The translations under genes were made by a program, and so were the position numbers. DNA of 63,462 nucleotides from positions 1 through 63,462 of the forward strand of contig DASTWL010000019.1 of assembly GCA_035765895.1 (NCBI GenBank). Direction: 5' to 3'. Shown here piece after piece: positions 52,981-62,030 of this stretch. Under the pieces are notes generated by a model. That model did no database searches. It was not told the DNA's origin and saw only the letters and a program-made list of their open reading frames with translations. Source of the stretch: Verrucomicrobiia bacterium. GTDB taxonomy: Bacteria > Verrucomicrobiota > Verrucomicrobiia > Limisphaerales > DSYF01. Numbering within the stretch: the stretch's first letter is position 1; every line of letters begins with the position of its first letter.

Positions 52981-54498
52981 ATGGAACTGATTCCCATGTT
53001 TGCTGACATCCCATGGATGCGTGCGATTGCCATCGGCAGCGTCGTCGTTGTCATATTGTTCATCATCGGCGGCATTTTTGCCAGCCGCTACACCAAGGTT
53101 GGTCCCAATCAGGTGCTCGTCATTTCAGGGCGTAAACGCAAGATAATTGATCCCGACGGAACCATGCGACACGTCGGTTTCCGAATTGTTAAGGGCGGCG
53201 GCGTTCTTGTTTGGCCAGTCCTTGAAAAGGTGGACATCCTCTCGCTCGAACTGCTCACCATTGATGTGCAGACGCCGGAAGTTTACACCAGCAAGGGTGT
53301 GCCCGTGAAGGTGGACGGCGTGGCCCAGATCAAGGTCAAGGGCGACGACATCTCAATTGCCACGGCTTCTGAACAGTTCCTTGGCAAGACCCAGGACGAG
53401 ATTCGCAACATTGCCACGCAAACGCTCGAAGGCCATTTGCGCGCCATTCTCGGCACGATGACCGTCGAGGAAATTTACCAGAACCGCGACGCGTTTGCCT
53501 CCAAGGTGCAGGAAGTGGCTGCCGGCGACATGGCCAACATGGGGCTCGGCATCGTCAGCTTCACGATTCGCGACATCCGGGACAGCCAGGGCTACCTCGA
53601 CGCGCTCGGCAAGCCGCGCATCGCGCAGGTGAAACGCGACGCGCAGATCGCGCAGGCCGAAGCGGACCGTGACGCAACCATCAAGTCAGCCCAGGCCACG
53701 CAGGCCGGGCAGGAGGCCAAATTTGCCGCCGATTCCAAGATTGCCGAGGCGCAACGAGATTATCAGAGCAATGTTGCAGGCTACCAGGCCACGGTGAATC
53801 AGAAAAAGGCCGAGGCCGACCTCGCCTATGATTTGCAGAAATACAAGACCGGCCAGCTCGTAAAAGCCGAGGAAGTGCAGGTCACCATCATCGAGAAGCA
53901 GAAGCAGATCGAGCTGCAGGAACAGGAAATCAAGCGCAAGCAGCGCGAACTCGAGGCCACCGTTCAAAGACCGGCTGATGCCGAACGCTACAAGGTGGAG
54001 ACCCTGGCAAACGCCAAGAAATTCCAGTTGGAAACCGAAGCCGCCGGTGCGGCGGCGGCCGCCAAGGCGCAAGGTTTTGCCAACGCGGATGTGAACAAGG
54101 CAACAGGTCTGGCGGAGGCCGAGGCGAACAAGGCCAAGGGTCTTGCCGAGGCCGCCATCATTGAAGCGCAAGGCCGGGCGCAGGCGGAAGCCACACGGCT
54201 CAAGGCGGAAGCCTTCCAGAAATTCAACGAAGCGGCCGTCATTGAAATGCTGGTCAAAGTGCTCCCGGAAATCGCGGGCAAGATCAGCGAACCGCTGGCC
54301 AAGACCGACAAGATCACCATCATCAACAGCGGCAACGGCGGGGGGGGCGCCAGCAAGCTCACCGGCGACGTGACGCAAATCATCGCGCAATTGCCGCCCG
54401 TGCTGGAAAGCCTGACTGGCGTGAAGTTTGAAAAACTGCTGGAGCAGGTGCCCGCGCTGAAAAATGCGATGGCGAAGGATGTTGCCGTGGAGAAGTGA
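52981..54498 (+). CDS. Flotillin (SPFH family)
   Basis: The 505-residue protein has one N-terminal span (IGSVVVVILFIIGGIFASRY), an SPFH/PHB domain (YTKVGPNQVLVISGRKRK; TIDVQTPEVYTSKGVPVKVD; IVSFTIRDIRDSQGYL), a long Ala/Glu/Lys-rich coiled coil of about 200 residues (repeats of the type KATGLAEAEANKAKGLAEA), and a C-terminal segment. Flotillins scaffold lipid domains in bacteria. The first 250 or so bases look less GC-rich than the rest, like the upstream NfeD gene. The zinc-ribbon gene overlaps its stop. Confidence 0.93.
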   Translation: MELIPMFADIPWMRAIAIGSVVVVILFIIGGIFASRYTKVGPNQVLVISGRKRKIIDPDGTMRHVGFRIVKGGGVLVWPVLEKVDILSLELLTIDVQTPEVYTSKGVPVKVDGVAQIKVKGDDISIATASEQFLGKTQDEIRNIATQTLEGHLRAILGTMTVEEIYQNRDAFASKVQEVAAGDMANMGLGIVSFTIRDIRDSQGYLDALGKPRIAQVKRDAQIAQAEADRDATIKSAQATQAGQEAKFAADSKIAEAQRDYQSNVAGYQATVNQKKAEADLAYDLQKYKTGQLVKAEEVQVTIIEKQKQIELQEQEIKRKQRELEATVQRPADAERYKVETLANAKKFQLETEAAGAAAAAKAQGFANADVNKATGLAEAEANKAKGLAEAAIIEAQGRAQAEATRLKAEAFQKFNEAAVIEMLVKVLPEIAGKISEPLAKTDKITIINSGNGGGGASKLTGDVTQIIAQLPPVLESLTGVKFEKLLEQVPALKNAMAKDVAVEK

Positions 54499-54716
54499 CC
54501 GACATGAGTTTCTTCACGTCAGAGCCGGTTTGTGTGAACGTGGAAGGGCGCGAGTTGAAATGCCTGGTGTGCGGGTTCGACAGCTTCTGGAAACGCGAGG
54601 CACAATTGAACACGGCGGCCGCGTCTTTTTTTAATTTTGACTGGGCGAATTCCTCAGGCATTAGCTACGTGTGCGCCAAGTGCGGCTACATTCACTGGTT
54701 CCTTCCCAAACGATAG
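54495..54716 (+). CDS. Small zinc-ribbon protein
   Basis: The 73-residue protein has two CxxC knuckles: LKCLVCGFDSFWKRE and YVCAKCGYIHWFLPK, the pattern of a nucleic-acid- or protein-binding zinc ribbon. GTG 54495 overlaps the flotillin stop (GTGA), or ATG 54504 may be used; both keep the domain intact. It is cotranscribed with flotillin and directly adjoins the carbonic anhydrase gene. The precise role is unknown. Confidence 0.75.
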   Translation: MTDMSFFTSEPVCVNVEGRELKCLVCGFDSFWKREAQLNTAAASFFNFDWANSSGISYVCAKCGYIHWFLPKR

Positions 54717-55769
54717 ATGCGCCTCCTCGAAGCCATCGTCACCGCCAATGAGCGCGCTGTGTCCGGCGGCGGCCGGCCCGAGCCGCTCGCGGCCGAGCTT
54801 GCCGACGCGCTGCCGCTTGTGGCGCTGACCTGCATCGACGCCCGGCTGAACAAACTCATCCCCGAAATGCTCGGCGTGCCAGAAGAGAAATTCATCTGGC
54901 TGCGCAACGCGGGGAACATCATCACCGGACCGCTCAGCAGCACGATGCGTTCGCTGGCGCTGGCGTGCGCCGTGAAGGGCGGCCGGGAAGTGGCTGTCAT
55001 CGGCCATTCGGATTGTCAGGTGGCCAAAAGCAGCACCCTGCAGTTGCTGGACAGCTTCGCCAAGCTGGGCGTGGACCGCGCCAAGCTCCCGGAAAATCTC
55101 AACGAGTTTTTCGGCGTGTTTGCCAGCGAACGGCAGAATGTCATCAAAGGCTGTGACATCGTGCGCCGAAGCCCGTTGTTGGGACCGAAAGTTCCCGTGC
55201 ACGGCCTGTTGATGGACGTGTCGAGCGGCAGGCTGGAATGGATCGTCAACGGCTATGAAACGTTGAGCGCCCCGCAGATCGCTCCCGCGTCGGATTTCAC
55301 CCAGTCCTTGAAGGTTGGTCTGGACCAGGCGGAAACGGTCGTCGGCAATTTGAAGGAATTCACGCTGGGCGAAATGAAGTTTCCGGAGACCAAAATTGGC
55401 GAAATCGCCAGCAAAGCGGAGCAGATCATTCAGCAGGTCGAAAAAATCGCCGCCGCCCATCCGCAGGCGGAGACGCCGAAGGAACTGGTCGTGGAGGCGG
55501 CCAAGGATTTTGCACGGCACATCATCCGGACCGGGCTCTACAAGGTCGTGGGCGATGACAAAAAGGTTTACGGCCCGATTCGCGGGGAAAAGCTTTTGCA
55601 ATGGCTGGCGGAAGACCGTATTGATGGCAAGACTCTGGTGCAAACCGAGGGATCATCCGAGTGGGCCCCGCTGGAGAAACTGGGGGAACTGCTCAAACGG
55701 GCGCCCGTTCCGCTGCCGCCGCCGCTGCAGCCCAACATGACGTTCAAAGTCAGGCGGCCCCGCCGTTAG
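54717..55769 (+). CDS. Beta-carbonic-anhydrase-like protein with C-terminal GYF_2 domain
   Basis: The 350-residue protein starts immediately after the zinc-ribbon stop. Residues 1-170 resemble a beta-carbonic anhydrase with the zinc site CxDxR (Cys39, Asp41, Arg43 in TCIDARL) and HxxC (His97, Cys100 in GHSDC), and the conserved WLRNAGN. The enzyme class hydrates CO2. After a helical linker, residues 275-330 are a GYF_2 domain (VYGPIRGEKLLQWLAEDRID; SEWAPLEKLGEL), usually a peptide-binding module. The combination of the two domains is unusual. Confidence 0.82.
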   Translation: MRLLEAIVTANERAVSGGGRPEPLAAELADALPLVALTCIDARLNKLIPEMLGVPEEKFIWLRNAGNIITGPLSSTMRSLALACAVKGGREVAVIGHSDCQVAKSSTLQLLDSFAKLGVDRAKLPENLNEFFGVFASERQNVIKGCDIVRRSPLLGPKVPVHGLLMDVSSGRLEWIVNGYETLSAPQIAPASDFTQSLKVGLDQAETVVGNLKEFTLGEMKFPETKIGEIASKAEQIIQQVEKIAAAHPQAETPKELVVEAAKDFARHIIRTGLYKVVGDDKKVYGPIRGEKLLQWLAEDRIDGKTLVQTEGSSEWAPLEKLGELLKRAPVPLPPPLQPNMTFKVRRPRR

Positions 55770-55784
55770 CGCGCTGCAAAAGTC

Positions 55785-56417
55785 ATGTCAAAGAATCGTT
55801 CCGGTTGCCGGAGCTGCCTGCTCTGGATGTCCTGCATCTTCGTCGGGTTCGCCTTGATCATCGGCGTGGCCACCTACTTTGGTTTCCGCAAGGCGCGCCA
55901 GTTCATGGAGCAATTCGCGCAGAAGGAGCCGGTCAGCCTGCCGGTGGTCCGTTACGCGCCGCCTGAACTTGACGCGCTGCACAAGCGCATCGATTCCTTC
56001 CTGAGCCACGCACAAGCCGGGCGGACCAATGCGCAACTCGTCCTGACCGCCCGCGATCTCAATGCGCTGATCAGCGACTCGTGGTTGAGCAATCACGTCT
56101 ATGTGACCTTGCAGAGCAACGTCATCGCCGGCCAGTTCAGCGTGCCGTTTGAGGATTTGGGGATGCCGCTGTTTCGCGGGCGTTACCTCAATGGCGCGGG
56201 GACGTTGAATGTGAGCGCGCAGGAAGGCGACTTCGCCGTGACGGTCCGTGACGTGACGGTGAACGGCATCAAATTGCCGGAGCATTACATGACCTGGCTG
56301 CGCAAACAAAACTTCGCACGAGACGTGGGCACCAATGCCGCCACCAAGGAATCGCTGCAACGCGTTGGCCGCATCGCCGTGGAAGACGGACAACTGGTTT
56401 TTGACGTGTCGCGCTAG
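55785..56417 (+). CDS. Membrane-anchored protein of unknown function
   Basis: The 210-residue protein has an N-terminal span (CLLWMSCIFVGFALIIGVAT) with four cysteines in or near it. The rest is an extracytoplasmic beta-rich domain (LVLTARDLNALISDSW; YVTLQSNVIAGQFSVPFED; RYLNGAGTLNVSAQEGDFAV). This resembles lipid- or membrane-associated beta-barrel-like domains such as LmeA/DUF2993, but I do not assign a family. It is 15 bases after the carbonic anhydrase gene and thus probably in the same operon. Confidence 0.6.
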   Translation: MSKNRSGCRSCLLWMSCIFVGFALIIGVATYFGFRKARQFMEQFAQKEPVSLPVVRYAPPELDALHKRIDSFLSHAQAGRTNAQLVLTARDLNALISDSWLSNHVYVTLQSNVIAGQFSVPFEDLGMPLFRGRYLNGAGTLNVSAQEGDFAVTVRDVTVNGIKLPEHYMTWLRKQNFARDVGTNAATKESLQRVGRIAVEDGQLVFDVSR

Positions 56418-56819
56418 GACTTGCAATTGTTTTAAGCTGCTTTAATTCAAAAAGATAAGGCTTTTATTTAGAAGATCAACGTCTCCTCGTGTCCCGGCCG
56501 ATGGCGTTAAGGCGGGAAAGGCGTGTGACCGGGCTTACTGCCAGTTTCAAATTGAGTTTTCGCGCGCTTCCGCCTATTATGCCCCTTTGTCCGGGGTCTG
56601 AAATGAGGAGTCGGGCGGGTCGCTAAATGCCTGCACGTTCAAAACCAGCAAACCACCCGAGACAAAACGCGTCGTCCAAACCAAAATGACCGCGTGTGGT
56701 GGGGTTGCCGCCCAGCAAGTTCCGCTGTTCATCCGAGCAGGGGACGCGTGTCGTTTGATTGGACGATGGACAGTTGCGGAGCCTGTTTTAGATTCGAGAA
56801 CTGAGTTCGCTTATTTTTT
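56418..56819. other. Intergenic region upstream of rpoD, no gene seen
   Basis: This 402-base gap has less GC than the neighbouring genes and is the probable site of the rpoD promoter. I found no open frame with protein-like character, no tRNA and no clear terminator hairpin. A structured RNA cannot be excluded. Confidence 0.5.
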
Positions 56820-58682
56820 ATGTTGAAACGGAAAGTCAGCAAGACAACGAAACACGTTGCCTCCAAGCGGCCGGCGGTCAAAGCGCGCAAAGCCCCGCCC
56901 AGCAAAGCCGCCCCCGCACCGGCCGATCCCAAGCCCGCCCGCAAAGAAACCCGCGGCAAGAACGCTCCCGTCAATGAACCTGCCGCCCAGCCTCCGGCCG
57001 CGCCCGTGCCGCTGGCGGCCGGTCCTCTGGGCGAAGCGGTGCCCGGCCTGACGCGCGTGGATTTGAACGAGACGATGAAGGCGCTCGTTCACCTTGCCCA
57101 CGAAAACGGCTACCTGACTTACGACGACATCAACGACCTCCTTCCCGAAGGCTTGTCGCCGGAGGAACTCGACGAAGTGCTGACGAAGCTCCGCAGCATG
57201 GACATCGAGATCATGGACCAGAGCGAAGTCGAGCGGAACAAGCCTGCCGAACAGCCTGAGGAGGACGAGGACGCGCGGCTCGACATCCTGGATGATCCGG
57301 TCCGGATGTATATGAACCAGATGGGCAAGGTGCCGCTGCTCACCCGCGAACAGGAGGTCGAGATTTGCAAGCGCATTGAAACCGCCGAGCTGGAGATGAA
57401 GCGCATCGTTTACAGCTTTGGTTTCGCCGCCAAGGAGCATATTGCGATTGCCGAAAAGCTTCTCTCCGAGCCGCCCAAGGAACGCTTCGACCGCGTCGTC
57501 GTGGACAAGAAGATCCCCAACCGCGACGGCCATCTCAAAGACCTCCGCAATCTGATCAAAAAGGTGCGCACCCTGGACGCCCAGGTCGATGAGAAGTTCA
57601 TGTCCTGGCAAAAGCTCAGCGTCAAAGCCCGCAAGGAAAAGGCGCACAAGGAATTTTTGAAGCTGGACAAGAAGCTGCAGGAAACTTTCCCCAAGTTTTA
57701 CTACAAACAGAAGGCGCTGGAGGAAATGATCGTGGTCGCAGGCAACATCCACGAAAAATTCCAGATGAGCCTGCGGGTCGTGGACGATCTGGAAAAGCAG
57801 CGCAAATCGCCCGAACTGCTGGCGGCCATCAAGGCGGAGCAGGGGAAAATTGCTGCGCTCGAGTTGCTGGTCCGGATGCCGCGCGAGCAGTTTTACCAGG
57901 CGTTTTCGGATCTAAAGAAGGCCGCCGACGAGGCGCACAAGGCCAAGACCCACATGGCCGAGGCCAATTTGCGCCTCGTGGTGTCCGTGGCCAAGAAATA
58001 CACGAACCGCGGCCAGTCCTTTCTGGATCTGATTCAGGAAGGCAACATCGACCTGATGAAGGGCGTGGAGAAGTTTGAGTATCGTCGCGGCTACAAGTTT
58101 TCGACCTACGCCATCTGGTGGATCCGGCAGGCCATCACGCGTTCAATTGCCGATCAGGCGCGCACCATTCGTATTCCGGTGCACATGATCGAAATCATGA
58201 ACAAGCTGTGGCGCGCCCAGAAGCATCTGACCCAGGAACTGGGCCGCGAACCAACGCCGGAAGAACTCGCCGACGAAATGCACATGCCGGTGACGCGCAT
58301 CAACGCGTTGCTGAAGATGGCGCAACAGCCCATTTCGCTCCATGCACCGGTCGGTGACGACGGCGATGTCAGCGTCGGCGATTTCATCGAGGACAAGAGC
58401 GCGGAAAATCCCTCGGACGTCACGAGCTACAGCCTGTTGAAGGAAAAATTGGCCGACGTGTTGATGACGCTCACCGAGCGCGAGCGGAAAATTCTCGAAA
58501 TGCGTTTTGGGCTGGTGGACGGCTACGAACGCACGCTCGAGGAAATCGGCAAGATGTATAACGTCACCCGCGAACGCATCCGGCAGATTGAAGCGAAGGC
58601 GCTGCGCAAACTGCGCCACCCAACGCGCGTGCGGCACCTGCAAGGTTTCCTCGATGGTGAGGATGAGGCGGCGCTCGCCTGA
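56820..58682 (+). CDS. rpoD: Primary sigma factor RpoD (sigma-70)
   Basis: The 620-residue protein is the housekeeping sigma factor. An Ala/Lys/Pro-rich N-terminus precedes region 1.1 ([19 protein letters not shown]), then region 1.2 ([20 protein letters not shown]), the non-conserved region, region 2 ([20 protein letters not shown]), region 3 and region 4 with the HTH ([20 protein letters not shown]). All promoter-recognition regions are intact. A strong terminator follows. Confidence 0.97.
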   Translation: MLKRKVSKTTKHVASKRPAVKARKAPPSKAAPAPADPKPARKETRGKNAPVNEPAAQPPAAPVPLAAGPLGEAVPGLTRVDLNETMKALVHLAHENGYLTYDDINDLLPEGLSPEELDEVLTKLRSMDIEIMDQSEVERNKPAEQPEEDEDARLDILDDPVRMYMNQMGKVPLLTREQEVEICKRIETAELEMKRIVYSFGFAAKEHIAIAEKLLSEPPKERFDRVVVDKKIPNRDGHLKDLRNLIKKVRTLDAQVDEKFMSWQKLSVKARKEKAHKEFLKLDKKLQETFPKFYYKQKALEEMIVVAGNIHEKFQMSLRVVDDLEKQRKSPELLAAIKAEQGKIAALELLVRMPREQFYQAFSDLKKAADEAHKAKTHMAEANLRLVVSVAKKYTNRGQSFLDLIQEGNIDLMKGVEKFEYRRGYKFSTYAIWWIRQAITRSIADQARTIRIPVHMIEIMNKLWRAQKHLTQELGREPTPEELADEMHMPVTRINALLKMAQQPISLHAPVGDDGDVSVGDFIEDKSAENPSDVTSYSLLKEKLADVLMTLTERERKILEMRFGLVDGYERTLEEIGKMYNVTRERIRQIEAKALRKLRHPTRVRHLQGFLDGEDEAALA

Positions 58683-58700
58683 TCTTTCGTTTTTTTCCAC

Positions 58701-58732
58701 GGCCGGCGGAATCTTTCCCGCCGGCCTTTTTC
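58701..58732 (+). terminator. Rho-independent terminator of rpoD
   Basis: A perfect 9-bp stem (GGCCGGCGG / CCGCCGGCC) with an 8-base loop is followed by TTTTT. It lies 18 bases after the stop. Confidence 0.88.
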
Positions 58733-58811
58733 GTTTTGGCGGCGGCGGGGAGGCGGTTATATTTGTCGCACAACCGAGCGGGCAAACCTTTTGCCGCGAC
58801 TGGGCCTGACC

Positions 58812-59492
58812 ATGAAAGTAACCTATTACGGACATTCTTGTTTTGGAGTGCTTGCCGGAGGCCGGCACCTGCTTTTCGATCCCTTCATTTCCGGCAATCC
58901 GTTGGCGAAGCAGGTGGATGTCAGCCGCATTCCCGCCGATTACATCCTGGTTTCCCACGGACATGACGACCACATTCTTGATGCCATCGACATCGCCCGG
59001 CGCACGGGCGCACTTGTCATCTCCAACTTTGAAATTGTCGAATGGCTCACCGCCAAGGGCCTGACCCGCACGCATCCGCTGAACCATGGCGGCCGACGCG
59101 ACTTTGAATTTGGCCGCGTGAAATACGTTAATGCCGTGCATTCAAGCATGCTGCCCGATGGCAGCTATGGCGGGAATCCGGGCGGCTTTGTGATCGAAAG
59201 TGCCGACGGCAATTTCTACTTCTCGGGCGATACGGCCCTGACGCTCGACATGCAGTTGATTGGCGAAACGACGGTCTTGAAATTTGCCGCGCTTTGCGTC
59301 GGCGACAATTTCACCATGGGCGTGGCGGACGCGATTCGTGCCGCCGATTTTGTGAAATGCACAAACGTGTTGGGTCTGCATTACGACACCTTTCCCCCCA
59401 TCCAGATCGATCATGAAGCGGCGCGAAAGCAATTTCAGGCGGCCGGCAAAACCTTGCACCTGATGCAGCCCGGTGAGACACGTGAGCTTTGA
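58812..59492 (+). CDS. UPF0173-type metal-dependent hydrolase (metallo-beta-lactamase fold)
   Basis: The 226-residue protein begins KVTYYGHSCFGVLAGG and has the metal motif SHGHDDH, LNHGG, a second site VHSSMLPDG, FYFSGDTALTLDMQ, and LGLHYDTFPPI. This is the MBL-fold UPF0173 family, with two metals likely. The substrate is unknown. It is a complete protein of normal length. Confidence 0.92.
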   Translation: MKVTYYGHSCFGVLAGGRHLLFDPFISGNPLAKQVDVSRIPADYILVSHGHDDHILDAIDIARRTGALVISNFEIVEWLTAKGLTRTHPLNHGGRRDFEFGRVKYVNAVHSSMLPDGSYGGNPGGFVIESADGNFYFSGDTALTLDMQLIGETTVLKFAALCVGDNFTMGVADAIRAADFVKCTNVLGLHYDTFPPIQIDHEAARKQFQAAGKTLHLMQPGETREL

Positions 59493-59537
59493 ACAGCGGC
59501 CAGTTGCAAACCTCCCCGACGGGACTACCTTGGCGCC

Positions 59538-59897
59538 ATGAAACTTCGTGTGCCGTTGCTCGTTTTGTTCGCCAGCCTTCTCGCGGGCGGCGCGGTGACG
59601 AGTTGCGCCACCAAGCCCAAAGTGGACTGGAGCAGCCGGATTGGCCGCTACACCTATGATCAGGCGGTGGTCGAACTGGGCCCGCCCGACCGGCAGGCCA
59701 GGTTGAGTGATGGCCGCAGCGTAGCGGAATGGGTGGTCGGACACACCGGCGGCAGCGGCGTCACCTTCGGCATTGGCAGTTTCAGCCGCCATACGGGCGT
59801 CGGGGTTTCCCAAACGGTTGGCTCCGGCGGCCGCGACAAAATCCTGCGGCTCACGTTCGATGCCAACAACCAGCTCGTGGAATGGAGCCAAAATTAG
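59538..59897 (+). CDS. Small lipoprotein, unknown function
   Basis: The 119-residue protein has a lipoprotein signal (LLVLFASLLAGGAVTSC, lipobox VTSC) and a mature domain with YTYDQAVVELGPPDRQARLS, EWVVGH and ILRLTFDANNQLVEWS. The pattern resembles small outer-membrane-assembly-like lipoproteins (BamE/SmpA fold), in which the protein reads a DG...G hairpin then an exposed strand, but I cannot confirm that. Confidence 0.65.
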   Translation: MKLRVPLLVLFASLLAGGAVTSCATKPKVDWSSRIGRYTYDQAVVELGPPDRQARLSDGRSVAEWVVGHTGGSGVTFGIGSFSRHTGVGVSQTVGSGGRDKILRLTFDANNQLVEWSQN

Positions 59898-59953
59898 GCA
59901 TCATTCGGTTTGACAGGCGGGGCTTGGTTTTGGATTGTGGGCGCCGCTTTGTT

Positions 59954-60028
<75 letters not shown>

Positions 60029-60193
60029 CTTTTCGAGAGTCCCTAGTCCATTCCATAGTCCATTTTTTCCCGACGTTCCCTCGCGGACGGGGGACTTTTA
60101 CCTTTCTTTCACGCGCTTCCGCAGTATCTTTTGCCGCTCGGGAATGCGGTCCGTGACTGGGTTCAGCCGGACGGCATTTCGACACGACCGACG

Positions 60194-61984
60194 ATGGACG
60201 CCGCACACATTAGAAACTTCAGCATCATTGCCCACATTGACCATGGGAAGACGACGTTGAGTGACCGTTTGCTTCACCGCACGGGCACCATCGCAACCCG
60301 GGACATGGAAGATCAGCTGCTTGACGCGATGGATTTGGAACGGGAGCGGGGCATCACGATCAAGGCTCATCCGGTCACGATGCATTACCGGGCGAAAAAC
60401 GGGGAGACCTACGAGTTGAATCTCATCGACACCCCAGGCCACGTGGATTTCGCTTATGAAGTGTCCCGCAGCCTGAGCGCGTGCGAAGGTGCGTTGCTGG
60501 TCATCGATGCCGCCCAAGGTGTCGAGGCCCAGACGGTGGCCAACTTCCACCTCGCCTCAAAGCAGAACCTCCTAATCATTCCCGTCATCAACAAGATTGA
60601 CCTGCCGCACGCCAACGTGCCGCAGGCCAAACAGCAACTGGAAGACGTTCTCGCCGTGCCCAGCGAATGGGCCATCCCGTGCAGCGCCAAGGAAGGCATC
60701 GGCATCGAGGACATCCTTGAGGCGATTGTCGAGCGCGTGCCGCCGCCGAAACCCACCGGTGAGCCCAGCCTGCAGGCGCTGGCGTTCGATTCCTATTTCG
60801 ACACATACAAGGGCGTCGTCACGCACGTCCGCGTGTTCAATGGTGAAATCAAGCCCGGCATGATGATTCGTCTCCTGCACGCCGGCAAAAACTACGAGGT
60901 CAAGGAAGTCGGCAGCTTCAATCCGAAGCCCTACACGCGCGAAAAGCTGGAAACCGGCGAGACGGGTTACATCACGGCCAACATCAAATCCCCCAGCGAC
61001 GTGCAGATGGGGGACACCATCACGGACGCGCGGCACCCCTCCGGCACTTTGCCCGGCTTCAAAGAAATCCATCCGATGGTGTTCAGCGGCATTTATCCGA
61101 TCAACACTGCGGACTACGAGGCCCTGAAGTCCTCCATGGCCAAATTGAAGCTCAACGATTCGGCCTTTGTCTATTCGTCCGAAACCTCGGTGGCGCTCGG
61201 ATTCGGCTTTCGCTGCGGTTTTCTCGGGCTGCTGCACCTGGAAATCGTCCAGGAACGGCTGCGCCGCGAATACAACATGGACATCATCGCCACGTATCCC
61301 AGCGTGGTCTACAAAGTTCATCTCACCGACGGCACGATGAAGGAAGTGGACAACCCGGCCTTCATGCCCGAAGTCACCTACATCGGAAAAATCGAGGAAC
61401 CGATGGTGAAGTCCTTCGTCATCTGCCCGAACGAAAACATCGGCGACATCATGGCCTTGATCGCTGAAAAGCGCGGCCTGGTGGACCACACGGAAACGCT
61501 CGATGCCCGGCGCGTCATGCTTTCGTCGGTGATTCCGCTCAACGAGATCCTCATCGATTTTCACGACCGCATCAAAAGCATCACGCGCGGTTTTGGTTCC
61601 ATGGACTACGAGCCGGCGGATTACGAGGAGAGCGACATGGTCAAGCTGGACATGCTCGTGAACGGCGAGCCGATGGATGCGTTTTCCTGCATCGTGCACC
61701 GGTCCAAAGCCGAGGGCAGGGGACGCACGCTCGCTGAAAAGCTGAAAGAGGTCATCCCGCGGCAGCAATTCCAGATCAAGATCCAGGCGGCCATCGGCGG
61801 CAAGATTGTCGCCTCGGAAACCGTCAGCGCGTTCCGCAAGGACGTGACGGCCAAGTGCTATGGCGGCGACATTTCCCGGAAACGCAAATTGCTGGAGAAG
61901 CAGAAAGAGGGCAAAAAGCGCATGAAGTCGATCGGGTCCGTGAACATTCCGCAGGAAGCGTTCATCGAGGTGCTCAAGGCCTGA
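60194..61984 (+). CDS. lepA: Elongation factor 4 (LepA)
   Basis: The 596-residue GTPase has the P-loop AHIDHGKTT, DTPGHVDF, NKIDLPHA, and the C-terminal LepA-specific domain ending KEGKKRMKSIGSVNIPQEAF. It back-translocates or remodels ribosomes under stress. Start ATG 60194 leads directly into AHIRNFSIIAHIDHGKTTL; the upstream extension is not conserved. The neighbouring lepB is a common pairing. Confidence 0.97.
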   Translation: MDAAHIRNFSIIAHIDHGKTTLSDRLLHRTGTIATRDMEDQLLDAMDLERERGITIKAHPVTMHYRAKNGETYELNLIDTPGHVDFAYEVSRSLSACEGALLVIDAAQGVEAQTVANFHLASKQNLLIIPVINKIDLPHANVPQAKQQLEDVLAVPSEWAIPCSAKEGIGIEDILEAIVERVPPPKPTGEPSLQALAFDSYFDTYKGVVTHVRVFNGEIKPGMMIRLLHAGKNYEVKEVGSFNPKPYTREKLETGETGYITANIKSPSDVQMGDTITDARHPSGTLPGFKEIHPMVFSGIYPINTADYEALKSSMAKLKLNDSAFVYSSETSVALGFGFRCGFLGLLHLEIVQERLRREYNMDIIATYPSVVYKVHLTDGTMKEVDNPAFMPEVTYIGKIEEPMVKSFVICPNENIGDIMALIAEKRGLVDHTETLDARRVMLSSVIPLNEILIDFHDRIKSITRGFGSMDYEPADYEESDMVKLDMLVNGEPMDAFSCIVHRSKAEGRGRTLAEKLKEVIPRQQFQIKIQAAIGGKIVASETVSAFRKDVTAKCYGGDISRKRKLLEKQKEGKKRMKSIGSVNIPQEAFIEVLKA

Positions 61985-62030
61985 CGCATGCCGCCAACGC
62001 CATCCAGTCAAGGGCAGGGGAGCTGAGACA

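Noticed and set aside
56418-56819. 6S RNA or other structured RNA upstream of rpoD
   Set aside because: I could not draw a long hairpin with a central bubble or a conserved motif; a covariance-model search would be needed.
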